From contig NZ_KN050829.1 of assembly GCF_000746275.1 (NCBI RefSeq), forward strand, positions 1 to 64,000: 64,000 bases of DNA. Reading direction: 5' to 3'. The position numbers were made by a program, and so were the translations under genes. The DNA is from Thermopetrobacter sp. TC1. Lineage in GTDB: Bacteria; Pseudomonadota; Alphaproteobacteria; Rhizobiales; Aestuariivirgaceae. Positions 39,761 through 49,525 of this stretch are shown here, one piece after another. Every line of letters begins with the position of its first letter. Within the stretch, counting starts at the first letter, position 1. The notes below the pieces were generated by a model. The model was not told where the DNA came from, made no database searches, and saw nothing but the letters and a program-made list of their open reading frames with translations.

Positions 39761-40504
39761 ATGTTCGATCTCACAGGGAAGACCGCGCTCGTAACCGGCG
39801 CCACCGGCGGCATCGGCGCGGCCATTGCCCGGGCCCTGCATGGCGCGGGCGCCACTGTCGTTCTCTCCGGCACGCGCGAAAACGTTCTTGAAGAGCGCGT
39901 GAGCGAACTGGGTGCCGAACGGGCCCTGGCCGTGCCGGCCAACCTCGCCGATCCCGATTCGGTCGCCACACTCGTGCCCCGTGCCGAGGAGGCGGCCGGA
40001 AAAAGCATCGACATTCTCGTCAACAACGCCGGCATCACCCGTGATACGCTCGCCATGCGCATGAAGCCGGAACAGTGGCAGGAGGTGCTGGATGTCAACC
40101 TCACCGCCGCCTTCCGTCTTTCACAGGCGGTGCTGAAGGGTATGATGAAGGCGCGCTGGGGCCGGATCATCAACATCACCTCCGTCGTCGCCCTCACCGG
40201 CAACCCGGGGCAGACCAATTATGCCGCCGCCAAGGCCGGCATGATCGGCATGAGCAAGTCTCTCGCCCGGGAGGTTGCTGCCCGCGGCATCACTGTGAAT
40301 TGTATCGCCCCGGGCTTCATCGAAACGCCCATGACTGATGCCCTCAATGAGAAACAGCGCGAGGCCATCCTCGCCCAGATCCCCTCAGGCCGCCTCGGCA
40401 CGCCGGAGGATGTTGCCGCCGCCGCCCTTTATCTCGCTTCTCCGGAAGCGGCCTATGTCACCGGTCATGTGCTTTCGGTCAACGGCGGCATGGCCATGTG
40501 CTGA
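39761..40504 (+). CDS. fabG: 3-oxoacyl-ACP reductase
   Basis: 247 residues. NADPH-binding VTGATGGIGAAIARAL, NNAG in LVNNAGITRD, catalytic Ser in NITSVVALTG and YxxxK in NYAAAKAG. It reduces beta-ketoacyl-ACP in each elongation round. GAGGGG precedes the ATG. It ends GHVLSVNGGMAMC. Confidence 0.97.
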   Translation: MFDLTGKTALVTGATGGIGAAIARALHGAGATVVLSGTRENVLEERVSELGAERALAVPANLADPDSVATLVPRAEEAAGKSIDILVNNAGITRDTLAMRMKPEQWQEVLDVNLTAAFRLSQAVLKGMMKARWGRIINITSVVALTGNPGQTNYAAAKAGMIGMSKSLAREVAARGITVNCIAPGFIETPMTDALNEKQREAILAQIPSGRLGTPEDVAAAALYLASPEAAYVTGHVLSVNGGMAMC

Positions 40505-40563
40505 AGCGCATATTCCGCGATCATGCTGCATGGCTGTGAAAACTGCGAAAGACGGAGGAACAA

Positions 40564-40580
40564 GCCCTTTGTCAAAGGGC
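40564..40580 (+). promoter_or_regulatory. Short hairpin between fabG and acpP
   Basis: GCCCTTT-GTC-AAAGGGC, a perfect 7-bp stem with 3-base loop, 60 bases after fabG. It has no T-run, so it may be a processing or stabilising element that helps raise acpP mRNA levels. The remaining 239-base spacer holds no gene. Confidence 0.35.
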
Positions 40581-40743
40581 CGGCGATGTGTTAGGGGAAG
40601 GGCCGACTCCGGCATGCGCCGGACCTGAAGGCCGCAAGCGGGGGTGAAGGGGAGGCGGCTTCCTTGCCTTCCCGGCGTGCCATCCGTAAAAAGCGTGCCG
40701 ATCCTTCTTGCAACCATAAAGAACCATTCAAGGAATACGGGAC

Positions 40744-40983
40744 ATGAGCGATATCGCGGAACGCGTCAAGAAGATCGTGGTCGAACACCTCGGCGTCGAT
40801 GCCGAAAAGGTGACCGAGGATGCCAGCTTCATCGACGATCTCGGTGCCGACAGCCTCGACAATGTCGAGCTCGTCATGGCCTTTGAGGAAGAGTTCGGCA
40901 TCGAGATACCCGATGACGCCGCCGAAAACATCCAGACGGTCGGAGACGCCATCAAGTTCATCGAGCAGAACGCCTCCGCCTGA
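40744..40983 (+). CDS. acpP: Acyl carrier protein
   Basis: 79 residues, acidic. The phosphopantetheine attachment Ser is in [21 protein letters not shown] (the DSL motif, about residue 38). It carries the growing acyl chain. AAGGAA precedes the ATG. Between fabG and fabF as in most proteobacteria. Confidence 0.98.
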   Translation: MSDIAERVKKIVVEHLGVDAEKVTEDASFIDDLGADSLDNVELVMAFEEEFGIEIPDDAAENIQTVGDAIKFIEQNASA

Positions 40984-41241
40984 TCGCAAAAAGGAGGCGA
41001 TCATCGTCGATAGTCCGGCGACAGCGCGGAAAAGCGCAGGCTTGCGCTTGCCGCGCTGTCTTGCCGTTGGGGCAAAGGCTCCTTAAGAAAAACAGACGCG
41101 GCACAATCATCCGCAATGGACACAGGGGCGGCTGAAATTTCGTGAAAAAGGCGCATCTGTAATGGCAGGCCGTCATTCGGGCCATGAACGGGGCGCCCTT
41201 TTGCGGCCGGCATGAAAAGAGGCAGACTGAACGAGGATGAC

Positions 41242-42507
41242 ATGCGCAGGGTCGTCGTAACCGGAATAGGCTTGGTCACGCCGTTGGGCGGCAATGTCGA
41301 GGATACATGGAAGAACCTGCTGGCCTGCAAATCCGGCATCGGCCCGATCACGCGCTTCGATGCCTCGAATCTGGCCTGTCGCATTGCCGCCGAGGTCAAG
41401 CGCGGCGATGGCACCCATGGAACCTTCAATCCTGACGCCTGGATGGACCCCAAGGAGCAGCGGCGTTTTGACGATTTCATCATCTACGCCATGGCCGCCG
41501 CCACCCAGGCCATTGAGGATTCGGGCTGGAAGCCTGAGGATTACGAGGATCAGTGCCGCACCGGCGTTCTCGTCGGCTCCGGCATCGGCGGCCTGGACAA
41601 GATCGAGCAGACGGCCCTGCTCATCCGCGACAAGGGCCCGCGCCGGGTCTCCCCCTTCTTCATCCCCGGCTCGCTCATCAATCTCGCCGGCGGCCTCATC
41701 TCCATCCGCTACGGCTTCAAGGGGCCCAATTCCGCCGTCGTCACCGCCTGTTCCACCGGCGCGCATGCCATCGGTGATGCCGCCCGCATCATTTCCGCCG
41801 GTGATGCCGATGTCATGATCGCCGGCGGGGCCGAGGCCGCCATTTGCAACATCGGCATTGCGGGCTTTCTTGCCTGCAAGGCCCTCTCCACCGGCTACAA
41901 CGACACGCCCGAGAAGGCCTCCCGCCCCTGGGACAAGGGGCGCGACGGCTTCGTCATGGGCGAGGGTGCCGGCATCGTCGTTCTGGAGGAATACGAACAC
42001 GCCAGGCGCCGTGGCGCGAAGATTTACGGCGAGCTCATCGGCTATGGCATGTCGGGCGATGCCTATCACGTCACCGCGCCGGCCGAGGATGGCGACGGCG
42101 CCTATCGCTGCATGCGCATGGCGCTGGACAAGGCGGGCATCTCGCCTGAGGACATCGACTACATCAACGCCCATGGCACCTCCACGCCGCTTGGCGACGA
42201 GATCGAGCTGGGCGCGGTGGAGCGGCTTTTGGGCAATGCACCGCGCAACCTCACCATGAGCTCCACCAAATCCGCCATCGGCCATCTTCTGGGCGCCGCC
42301 GGTGCGGTGGAAGCCATCTTCTGCCTGCTGGCCATGCGCGATCAGGTGGCGCCGCCCACGCTCAACCTCGAGGATCCTTCCGTGGAGACGGACATCGACC
42401 TGGCGCCGAATGCGCCGGTTGAGCGCACGATTGATGTTGCGCTGTCCAATTCCTTCGGCTTTGGCGGCACCAATGCCTCTTTGCTGTTCCGCCGCGTGCA
42501 GGAGTGA
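41242..42507 (+). CDS. fabF: 3-oxoacyl-ACP synthase II
   Basis: 421 residues from ATG 41242 (MRRVVVTGIGLVTPLGGNV), GAGG upstream; a start at 41212 is possible but not conserved. Catalytic Cys in TACSTGAHAIGDA, the two His in NAHGTSTPLGD and SAIGHLLGAAG, and the GFGGTNASL end. It condenses malonyl-ACP with acyl-ACP, including the C16 to C18 step. Confidence 0.97.
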   Translation: MRRVVVTGIGLVTPLGGNVEDTWKNLLACKSGIGPITRFDASNLACRIAAEVKRGDGTHGTFNPDAWMDPKEQRRFDDFIIYAMAAATQAIEDSGWKPEDYEDQCRTGVLVGSGIGGLDKIEQTALLIRDKGPRRVSPFFIPGSLINLAGGLISIRYGFKGPNSAVVTACSTGAHAIGDAARIISAGDADVMIAGGAEAAICNIGIAGFLACKALSTGYNDTPEKASRPWDKGRDGFVMGEGAGIVVLEEYEHARRRGAKIYGELIGYGMSGDAYHVTAPAEDGDGAYRCMRMALDKAGISPEDIDYINAHGTSTPLGDEIELGAVERLLGNAPRNLTMSSTKSAIGHLLGAAGAVEAIFCLLAMRDQVAPPTLNLEDPSVETDIDLAPNAPVERTIDVALSNSFGFGGTNASLLFRRVQE

Positions 42508-42706
42508 ACACAGGCTAACGGACCAAAAAAGGCTCCGGCGCACCACAGTCGAAATGCGGGGGCGGGCGCCGGATCGGGGCGGCATGAAAGGCATGAAACA
42601 CGCAGGCCTTCGTTTCGCCCATTATCCCTGTCACAACCGAATCGGAATGACAGGCGCGCAGCCGGTCAGCGATTTAAGCGAGTGCGGGTGATCACGCCCC
42701 CGGGCC

Positions 42707-44023
42707 ATGAAGAGACGCAAGGGCAGAAAGCAAAGGAAAGCGCAGGAACGTGCCCGCGCCGGCGGCGCCCGCCGCCGCGGCGTGTTCGTCCGGGCCATGC
42801 GCTCGTTGGTGTTTGGCCTTCTGCTGATGGCGGTTGTCGCGCTGGGCGCGCTGTTCGTCGTCAACATGGCCGTGGAGCGCCCCGGCCCCGCCAAGACCGA
42901 AACCACGGTGCTGATCCCGCGCGGCGCTTCCACCCGCGAGATCGCCGCACTGTTGGAAGAAAAGGGGCTTGTCTCTTCCCGCTGGCTCGTTCTCGCCACC
43001 ATCGCCCAGGATCGGCTGAAAGGCCGCTCTGCCGTGCTCAAGGCCGGGGAATATGCCATTCCCGCCCGCGCCTCCGTGCGCGAGATTGTCGATCTGATGG
43101 AGCAGGGCCGGGCCATCCTCTACCGTATCACCATCCCCGAGGGCTTTTCCGTGGCCCAGGTGCTCAAGCGCCTGCGCGCCAATCCCTATCTCACTGGCGA
43201 AATAGAAAAGGAGCCGCCGGAAGGCTCGCTGCTGCCGGACACCTATACCTTCCGCCGCGGAGAAAGCCGTCAGGCCCTGATCGAACGCATGCAGGCGGCA
43301 CAGAAGCGCCTGATTGATCAGCTCTGGCCCAAACGCGCCCCCGGCCTGCCGTTCAAGACGCCCTATGAGGCGATCATCCTCGCCTCCATCGTGGAAAAGG
43401 AAACCGCCATTCCCGAAGAGCGGCCCCGCATTGCCGCCGTTTTCATCAACCGCCTGAAGAAAGGCATGCGCCTGCAGGCCGATCCCACCATCATCTATGG
43501 CATCACCCGCGGCCTGCCGCTCGGCCGTCCCATTCGCAAAAGCGAAATCGCCGCAAAAAACCCCTGGAACACCTATCAGATTGATGGTCTGCCGCCCACG
43601 CCCATTGCCAACCCGGGCCGGGACTCGATAAAGGCCGTGCTCAATCCGGAAAAGACGGATCTTCTCTATTTCGTTGCCGACGGCAAGGGCGGACACGTCT
43701 TCGCCGCCACGCTGGCCGAGCACAAGCGCAACGTGCGCAAATGGCGGGCCCTGCGCCGCAAGATGGCCGAAGATGCCAAAAAGGCCGCCGCGAACAAGGA
43801 TGCGCGTGTGGCCGGCGCCGCCGCTGTGTCCAGATCCGACAAAACACTCACGGGCGAAAACACGAAAAAGGCCGAAAAAACAAACACCTCCCGGCAAGAA
43901 GCCGCAGAAACCGCCGAGAACAGGCCGGCCCCCGCCACGGCACCTCCCGTCATCCCCAAGGCGCGGCCAAGGACGCAAGTGTCCGCCGTGCCCCTGCCGC
44001 GCCCCCGCCCGCAGCGTCGCTAA
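42707..44023 (+). CDS. mltG: Endolytic transglycosylase MltG
   Basis: 438 residues. Basic N-terminus, one membrane helix (about 31-54, LVFGLLLMAVVALGALFVV), then a LysM-like part and the YceG catalytic domain. The catalytic Glu is in ASIVEKETAIPEERP (about residue 228), and the substrate loop has LQADPTIIYG and PWNTYQIDGLPPTPIANPG. It cuts nascent glycan strands and may set their length. The last 85 residues are a Lys/Ala/Pro-rich tail not seen in E. coli. Confidence 0.93.
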   Translation: MKRRKGRKQRKAQERARAGGARRRGVFVRAMRSLVFGLLLMAVVALGALFVVNMAVERPGPAKTETTVLIPRGASTREIAALLEEKGLVSSRWLVLATIAQDRLKGRSAVLKAGEYAIPARASVREIVDLMEQGRAILYRITIPEGFSVAQVLKRLRANPYLTGEIEKEPPEGSLLPDTYTFRRGESRQALIERMQAAQKRLIDQLWPKRAPGLPFKTPYEAIILASIVEKETAIPEERPRIAAVFINRLKKGMRLQADPTIIYGITRGLPLGRPIRKSEIAAKNPWNTYQIDGLPPTPIANPGRDSIKAVLNPEKTDLLYFVADGKGGHVFAATLAEHKRNVRKWRALRRKMAEDAKKAAANKDARVAGAAAVSRSDKTLTGENTKKAEKTNTSRQEAAETAENRPAPATAPPVIPKARPRTQVSAVPLPRPRPQRR

Positions 44024-44167
44024 AACTCCCGCTGAAAAGGCGCATCAAACCCGGTTTTCATCGCAGGCACCTTGGTCTAGTCTCCCGGCGCGAAAAAGAA
44101 ATTGCCGCCATGGCGCTCCGGCCGGCGGCCTGATCGGATATGAAAAGGGCAAGAAGGGCGAAAACCC

Positions 44168-45058
44168 ATGGCCTTGAGCAGCATGACGGGCTTTGCCCGG
44201 GCCACCGGCCAGACCGACACGCTCTCCTGGAGCTGGGAGATCCGCAGCGTCAACGGCAAGGGGCTGGATGTCCGCCTGCGCCTGCCCAACGGCTTTGAGG
44301 CGCTCGATCCGCTCCTGCGCAAGGAGCTGGCGGCGCGCTTCTCCCGCGGCAGCATGCAGGTGGGCCTGCAGGTGCGCCGCGCGGCCGATGTGGTGGCCAT
44401 GCGCGTCAACAGCGCATTGCTTGACTGGCTCATCGAAGAGGTGCGCAAACTCGAGGGGCGGCTGGGCATGACCGCCGCACCGGTGGACCCCGCCCGCCTG
44501 CTTGCCCTGCGCGGCGTGCTCGAGCCCGAGGAGGAAGACCCGGATGCCGTGCTCGCCGCCGTAAAGGAGCCGCTTCTCGAATCGTTCCGCCGCGCCCTCG
44601 ATGATCTTGAGCAGGTCCGCCGCAAGGAGGGCGCGCGCATCACCGAGGTGCTGAAAAGCCAGGTGGATCAGATCGCCGATCTTGTGCAAAAGGCGCGCGA
44701 AAACCCCGCCCGCAGCCCGGAGGCCGTCCGCGAGCGCCTGCGCCAGCAGGTGCAGCGCCTGCTTGAGGCTTCTCAGGATCTGGATGAGCAGCGCCTTTAT
44801 CAGGAGGCGGTGATACTCGCCGCCAAAGCGGATGTGGAAGAGGAGCTGGACCGCCTTGCCGCCCATGTGGCCGCCGCCCGCGAGCTTCTGGCCGGAAACG
44901 GCCCCGCCGGCCGCAAGCTGGATTTTCTCGCCCAGGAGTTCAATCGCGAGGCCAACACGCTTTGCGCCAAATCCAACGATGCCTCGCTCACCCGCATCGG
45001 CCTGGACTTGAAGGCGGTCATCGATCAGTTCCGCGAACAGGTCCAGAATGTGGAATGA
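44168..45058 (+). CDS. YicC family endoribonuclease
   Basis: 296 residues. MALSSMTGFARATGQ at the start and CAKSNDASLTRIGLDLKAVIDQFREQVQNVE at the end are diagnostic of YicC. E. coli YicC is now known as an endoribonuclease acting on sRNAs. The catalytic residues are not assigned here. It is placed between mltG and gmk, the standard order. Confidence 0.93.
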   Translation: MALSSMTGFARATGQTDTLSWSWEIRSVNGKGLDVRLRLPNGFEALDPLLRKELAARFSRGSMQVGLQVRRAADVVAMRVNSALLDWLIEEVRKLEGRLGMTAAPVDPARLLALRGVLEPEEEDPDAVLAAVKEPLLESFRRALDDLEQVRRKEGARITEVLKSQVDQIADLVQKARENPARSPEAVRERLRQQVQRLLEASQDLDEQRLYQEAVILAAKADVEEELDRLAAHVAAARELLAGNGPAGRKLDFLAQEFNREANTLCAKSNDASLTRIGLDLKAVIDQFREQVQNVE

Positions 45059-45133
45059 GCACCATGACGAATCCGGATGGATGACGGATCCGGACAGTGA
45101 GGATTGCAGGCAACCGGAAGATCGAGAAGCCCC

Positions 45134-45799
45134 ATGAACGCGCCACAGAAAGATTCCGATCCCGTTGATCTTGCCCGCCGCGGCATGATGCTGATCATCT
45201 CCTCGCCCTCCGGGGCCGGCAAGTCCACACTCTCGCGCCGCTTGCTTGCCGCGGAGCCGGAGATGGAGATGTCGGTTTCGGTCACCACCCGTCCGCCCCG
45301 CCCGGGCGAGGTGCACGGCAAGGACTATTATTTCGTCTCGCACGAGGAGTTCGCCCGCATGCGCGATAGCGGCGAGCTGCTGGAATGGGCCGAGGTCTTC
45401 GGCAATTTCTACGGCAGCCCCAAAAAGCCGGTGATGGAGGCCTTAGCCCGCGGGCGCGACGTGCTCTTTGATGTCGACTGGCAGGGCGCGCAACAGATCA
45501 CCCAGGCCGTGGGCGAGGACGATATCGTGCGCGTGTTCATCATGCCGCCGTCCGTGGAGGTGCTGCACGAGCGCCTGCGCCGGCGCGCCCAGGATCCCGA
45601 GGAGGTGATCGCCCGCCGCATGGCGCAGGCCGCCGCCGAGATTTCCCACTGGCCGGAATATGATTACGTCATCATCAATGATGACCTTGAGCGCGCCTCC
45701 GAAGAGCTGCGCGCCATTGTCCGCGCCGAACGCCTGCGCCGTCACCGCCGAGCCGGCCTGCCGGAATTCGTCCGCGGCATGATCGAGCGCATGGATTGA
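45134..45799 (+). CDS. gmk: Guanylate kinase
   Basis: 221 residues from ATG 45134 (MNAPQKDSDPV), though a start at the later MMLIISSPSG is possible; 45104 is less likely. P-loop SSPSGAGKSTLSRR, GMP-binding TTRPPRPGEVHGKDYYF, and DVDWQGAQQI. It phosphorylates GMP to GDP. Confidence 0.95.
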   Translation: MNAPQKDSDPVDLARRGMMLIISSPSGAGKSTLSRRLLAAEPEMEMSVSVTTRPPRPGEVHGKDYYFVSHEEFARMRDSGELLEWAEVFGNFYGSPKKPVMEALARGRDVLFDVDWQGAQQITQAVGEDDIVRVFIMPPSVEVLHERLRRRAQDPEEVIARRMAQAAAEISHWPEYDYVIINDDLERASEELRAIVRAERLRRHRRAGLPEFVRGMIERMD

Positions 45800-45913
45800 A
45801 CCAAATTCCCATGCGGTTTTCTCAAGAACAGAAAACGTGCCTGTTGCCGAAGGGGCGCCAATGCCTGTTAGAATGGGCCACTCCAAAAGGAGGGAACGCA
45901 AAGGGGAGGGCCC

Positions 45914-46465
45914 ATGATGACGCAAGCCAACCTGCGCAACAGTGAAACCACGCCGCGCATCGCCCTGGTCGTCGCCGTGTCGGAAAACGGTGTCATCGGG
46001 CGCAACAACACCTTGCCCTGGCATCTGCCATCGGAGCTGCGCCGCTTCAAGGCGCGCACCATGGGCCATCCCGTCATCATGGGGCGCAGAACCTTCGAGA
46101 GCATCGGCCGCGCCCTGCCGGGGCGGGACAACATTGTCATCACCCGCGGCGCCATTGCCGCCGATCCCGCCGTGCTCACCGCCCACTCCGTGGAGGAGGC
46201 GCTGGCCCTGGGCGAGCGCTTGGCCAGAAAACGCGGGGTTAACGAGATCATGGTCATCGGCGGTTCCCAGATCTTTCAGCGCTTCCTGCCGCTGGCACAG
46301 CGGATCTATCTCACCCGCGTGCACATGCAGGCGGAAGGCGACGCCCGCTTTGAACCCCCCGCCGACGAGGAATGGCAGGAGCGGGAAAGAACCCATTATC
46401 CCGCCGAGGAAGGGGACACCTGCGATTACACCATCATTGTCTATGATCGCCGGCAAAAGGATTGA
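45914..46465 (+). CDS. folA: Dihydrofolate reductase
   Basis: 183 residues. Substrate and NADPH residues: VVAVSENGVIGRNNTLPWHLP, FKARTMGHPVIMGRRTFESIG, and MVIGGSQIF. It regenerates tetrahydrofolate. GGGGAGGGCCC lies before the ATG at 45914. thyA is not adjacent. Confidence 0.95.
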   Translation: MMTQANLRNSETTPRIALVVAVSENGVIGRNNTLPWHLPSELRRFKARTMGHPVIMGRRTFESIGRALPGRDNIVITRGAIAADPAVLTAHSVEEALALGERLARKRGVNEIMVIGGSQIFQRFLPLAQRIYLTRVHMQAEGDARFEPPADEEWQERERTHYPAEEGDTCDYTIIVYDRRQKD

Positions 46466-46591
46466 CCCCGCGCTCAAGGGGCGCTTGAACACACATGCCG
46501 CGAAACGGGCTTGAAACCTGCGCCAGAACGAAAGGCGCAAAGCTTGCCCGGGCTTAAGCAAGCGGCATGAAGGAAGAAAAGGGGGCATGAA

Positions 46592-47332
46592 ATGATCAGA
46601 TCGGCTTTTGCCGCACGGAAAAGAGCACGCGCAATCAGGAGCGCGCTTTTCAGTGCCCTTGCGGCGCTTCTTCTGCATGCGTTTTTCATCACGGGCAGCG
46701 CCCGGTCGGCCCAGGCCCGCAACGATGCGCCCGGCCTGTTCGATTATTACGTTCTCTCTTTGAGCTGGTCGCCCACCTTCTGCCTCACGCAGAAGGCGCG
46801 CGGGCGCCTGCGCCGCAATGATCCGCAATGCCGCCCCGGCGCGGGCTACGGCTTTGTGCTCCATGGCTTGTGGCCGCAGTTCCGCCGCGGCTGGCCCAGC
46901 AATTGCCGCACCAAAGACCGCTTCGTGCCCGATGCCGTCATCCGCGAGGTGCTGGACGTCATGCCCTCGAAGGGCCTCGTCATTCATGAATGGCGCAAGC
47001 ACGGCACCTGCTCCGGCTTATCACCCCGCGCCTATTTTACGCTGGCCGAGCGCCTGTTCCGGCAGATCACCATCCCGCAGGATATGCGCGCGCCCCGCGC
47101 CCCCCTGAAACGCACCCCGCAGCAGATCCGCCGCGCCTTTCATGCCGCCAATCGTGACAAGGGCTTCTTTGCGGATTCCTTCGCGGTCATATGCGACAGG
47201 CTGGGCGGGCAGGCCCTGCTCAGGGAAGTGCGCGTCTGCTTCTCGCCCACCGTGCGCCCCTCCCGCTGCGGCATCAATGAACAGCGTAGCGCCTGCCGCG
47301 CGCGCATGATCATCATTCCCCCCGTGCGCTGA
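46592..47332 (+). CDS. Ribonuclease T2 family protein
   Basis: 246 residues with an N-terminal signal peptide (about 1-42, ending SARSAQA), so periplasmic or secreted. The two T2 catalytic motifs are intact: CAS1 in VLHGLWPQF and CAS2 in IHEWRKHGTCSG. Several Cys may form disulfides. It is a nonspecific RNase; role unknown. Confidence 0.9.
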   Translation: MIRSAFAARKRARAIRSALFSALAALLLHAFFITGSARSAQARNDAPGLFDYYVLSLSWSPTFCLTQKARGRLRRNDPQCRPGAGYGFVLHGLWPQFRRGWPSNCRTKDRFVPDAVIREVLDVMPSKGLVIHEWRKHGTCSGLSPRAYFTLAERLFRQITIPQDMRAPRAPLKRTPQQIRRAFHAANRDKGFFADSFAVICDRLGGQALLREVRVCFSPTVRPSRCGINEQRSACRARMIIIPPVR

Positions 47333-47406
47333 TCATGCGGACGATGGCCGGGTTAACCGTGTGCGCACATTGACAGGGCAGGGCGCATCAAAGGCAAAAA
47401 AGCCGC

Positions 47407-47435
47407 TTGCCAAGCCGCCGGAACTGCACTAGATA
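47407..47435 (+). promoter_or_regulatory. Possible promoter of tRNA-Arg
   Basis: TTGCCA (47407-47412), 17-base spacer, TAGATA (47430-47435), about 50 bases before the tRNA. Confidence 0.4.
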
Positions 47436-47486
47436 AGGCGCGTCGCTGATTTGCGCGACACCGTCAAAGACCGCTTGATCATCCAG

Positions 47487-47563
47487 GCGCCGGTAGCTCA
47501 GCTGGATAGAGCACCAGACTACGAATCTGGGGGTCGGGGGTTCGAATCCTCCCCGGCGCGCCA
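47487..47563 (+). tRNA. tRNA-Arg (anticodon ACG)
   Basis: 77 bases including encoded CCA. Acceptor GCGCCGG pairs with CCGGCGC (discriminator G). D arm GCTCAGCTGGATAGAGC; anticodon stem CCAGA/TCTGG with loop CTACGAA, anticodon ACG (A34 usually edited to inosine by TadA); T arm GGGGGTTCGAATCCTCC. It reads CGN arginine codons. Confidence 0.96.
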
Positions 47564-47672
47564 TGCATCTTTCCCCCCACTTCTTGCGCAGTGAGCAAAA
47601 CGCCGTGAAAACGGCGCCCCATTAACTCACTTGCCCTTCATATTCCTTACACACGTGAAGCACCGCCTTTTT

Positions 47673-47784
47673 CCCTCCCCCTGGTAGGGGGAGGGTCAGG
47701 GAGGGGGTCGGGCAATTTAACTCTGCGCTTGCGGCCCGACCCCCTCCCGGCGCTTCGCGCCGACCTCCCCCTATCAGGGGGAGG
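47673..47784. repeat. Symmetric CTCCCCCTG repeat, copy R2
   Basis: Hairpin CTCCCCCTGGTAGGGGGAG at the left, GGGGGTCGGGC and CGACCCCCTCCC in the centre, GCGCTTCGCGC, and CTCCCCCTATCAGGGGGAG at the right. It is followed by a composite-repeat fragment (TTCTGCCTGCCGTCCGCTGC..GTGTTTGTTTAATTCGTTG..GGGAAAACGTCATACC, to 47890). No gene in 47564-47903. Confidence 0.85.
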
Positions 47785-47903
47785 TTAGGATTGTGCGCTC
47801 TTTCTGCCTGCCGTCCGCTGCACCGGGGGCAATTTGGCTTCTGACAACAAGTGTTTGTTTAATTCGTTGAAAAACCATGGGAAAACGTCATACCCGGGGG
47901 CGC

Positions 47904-48548
47904 TTAGGAGTCCTGCGCCGTGAGAATGTGCGCAGCCTGTTTGAGATCATCCGGCCGGTTGATGTTGAAAAACGGATCAAAGGGTGCATCAGGCCAGGTC
48001 ACCTCGGCCATGGCATGCCGGGCGGTGTAGCGGTCGATCTTGCGCATGGCGTCATCGCGCATGGCCTTCTCAAGATCCTCCGCCAGGGCGATGTCCCACA
48101 GGGCGAACACCGGATGCGCCCGCCCGCCGGAGCAGGCGCGCACGATCCGCGCCTTGCTCGTTTCGGCAGCGGCCAGAAGGCGCGCAACGAGATCATGCGG
48201 AAAAAACGGCGTGTCCACGGCCACGGAGACAAGCCAGCGCGCTTGCGGCGCCTGTTGCGCCGCCCAGCGCATGCCGGTGAGAACACCGGCGAGCGGCCCG
48301 GCATGCCCCGGCAACACGTCCTCAAGCACGGGATAGCCCAGCCGTTTCAGTGTTTCGTGATCGGTATTGGCATTGATCAGCACGTGATCAACCTGCGGCG
48401 AAAGCCTCTCGATCACATGCTCGATCAGCATCCTCTCCCCAAGGCGAATGAGCGCCTTGGGCTCTCCGCCCATGCGCCGGGCCAGCCCGCCGGCGAGAAT
48501 GACGCCCGCGACCGCCTCCTTGGCCGGATGCTCCTGCGTTTTGGTCAT
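47904..48548 (-). CDS. mobA: Molybdenum cofactor guanylyltransferase
   Basis: 214 residues. GTP-binding loop VILAGGLARRMGGEPKALIRLG, ERMLIEHVIERL, and DTPFFP. MobA attaches GMP to molybdopterin to make (bis-)MGD, the cofactor of the nitrate reductase encoded at 57767-59992. It is 39 bases from fdhD, same strand, likely one transcript. Confidence 0.93.
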   Translation of the reverse strand: MTKTQEHPAKEAVAGVILAGGLARRMGGEPKALIRLGERMLIEHVIERLSPQVDHVLINANTDHETLKRLGYPVLEDVLPGHAGPLAGVLTGMRWAAQQAPQARWLVSVAVDTPFFPHDLVARLLAAAETSKARIVRACSGGRAHPVFALWDIALAEDLEKAMRDDAMRKIDRYTARHAMAEVTWPDAPFDPFFNINRPDDLKQAAHILTAQDS

Positions 48549-48586
48549 ATCCTTTGCCTGCCGCCCCGCCTTGGTTTTTGTCCGGA

Positions 48587-49525
48587 TCAGCGCCGCTTGC
48601 CATGTGCCGGGCGCAAAGGCGCATCACCATTTTCCCTTTCCGGCCGCGCATCCTGCCCTCTTGCATCGGAGAGGGGCACATCCCGGATGATGCGATGATC
48701 ACCGGCGGCGCAGAGAAAGCGCTGCCCGCGCGCGCGTCCGATCAGCGTCATGTTCACCTGCCGCGCCAGCTCCACGCTCCAGGCGGTAAATCCGGAGCGG
48801 GAGATGAGGATGGGAATGCCCATGGCCGCGCATTTCAGCACCATTTCCGAGGTCAGCCGCCCGGTGGTGAAAAAGATCTTGTCTTCGGGCGACACCTTAT
48901 TGAGGAACATCCAGCCCGCGATCTTGTCCACCGCATTGTGCCGGCCCACGTCCTCCACATAGATGAGCGGCTCATCCCGCCGCGCCAGCACACAGCCATG
49001 AATTGACCCCGCCTTCATGTAAAGCGAGGGCAGGTGCACGATGCGCTTCAGCAGCGCATACAGCCAGGATGTGTATAAAACCGCCGAATCGGAAAGCCGG
49101 ATTTTCTCGAATTCCTCCATGACATCGCCAAAGACCGTGCCCTGCGCGCAGCCCGAGGTGTGCACCTTGCGGCGCATTTTTTCCTCATAGTCGGTCTGCC
49201 GCCGCGTGCGCACCACGATGGTGGCGATGTCCGGATCATAATCGATGGCGGTAATCTCATCATCATCCCGCAGCATCGCCTGATTGCGCAGATAACCAAC
49301 GGCCAGCCAGTCCGGATGATCGCCGATGGTCATGGCTGTTATCACCTCCTGACCATTGAGAAAGATGGTCAGCGGCCGCTCGCGCACGGCATGGGTGCGC
49401 AAGGCCCTGCCGTGTTCGTCATGAACCTCCACAACGCGTGTCAGCGCCGGATCATCCGGATCCGGCAGGATGGGCAAATCTTTCATCGTATCAGGGCGGT
49501 CATGTGCATCATCCATGGCGCTCAT
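48587..49525 (-). CDS. fdhD: Formate dehydrogenase accessory sulfurtransferase FdhD, single-Cys type
   Basis: 312 residues. Conserved EVHDEHGRALRTHAVRERPLTIFLNG, VGYLRNQAML, GVxx-type segments VEDVGRHNAVDKIAGWMFL and ISRSGFTAWSVELA. FdhD carries sulfur from IscS to molybdenum cofactor in dehydrogenases. The usual CxxC loop is here TSGCAQGTVFG, one Cys only. No formate dehydrogenase is in the window; the cofactor partner may be the nitrate reductase or an enzyme elsewhere. Confidence 0.92.
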   Translation of the reverse strand: MSAMDDAHDRPDTMKDLPILPDPDDPALTRVVEVHDEHGRALRTHAVRERPLTIFLNGQEVITAMTIGDHPDWLAVGYLRNQAMLRDDDEITAIDYDPDIATIVVRTRRQTDYEEKMRRKVHTSGCAQGTVFGDVMEEFEKIRLSDSAVLYTSWLYALLKRIVHLPSLYMKAGSIHGCVLARRDEPLIYVEDVGRHNAVDKIAGWMFLNKVSPEDKIFFTTGRLTSEMVLKCAAMGIPILISRSGFTAWSVELARQVNMTLIGRARGQRFLCAAGDHRIIRDVPLSDARGQDARPERENGDAPLRPAHGKRR

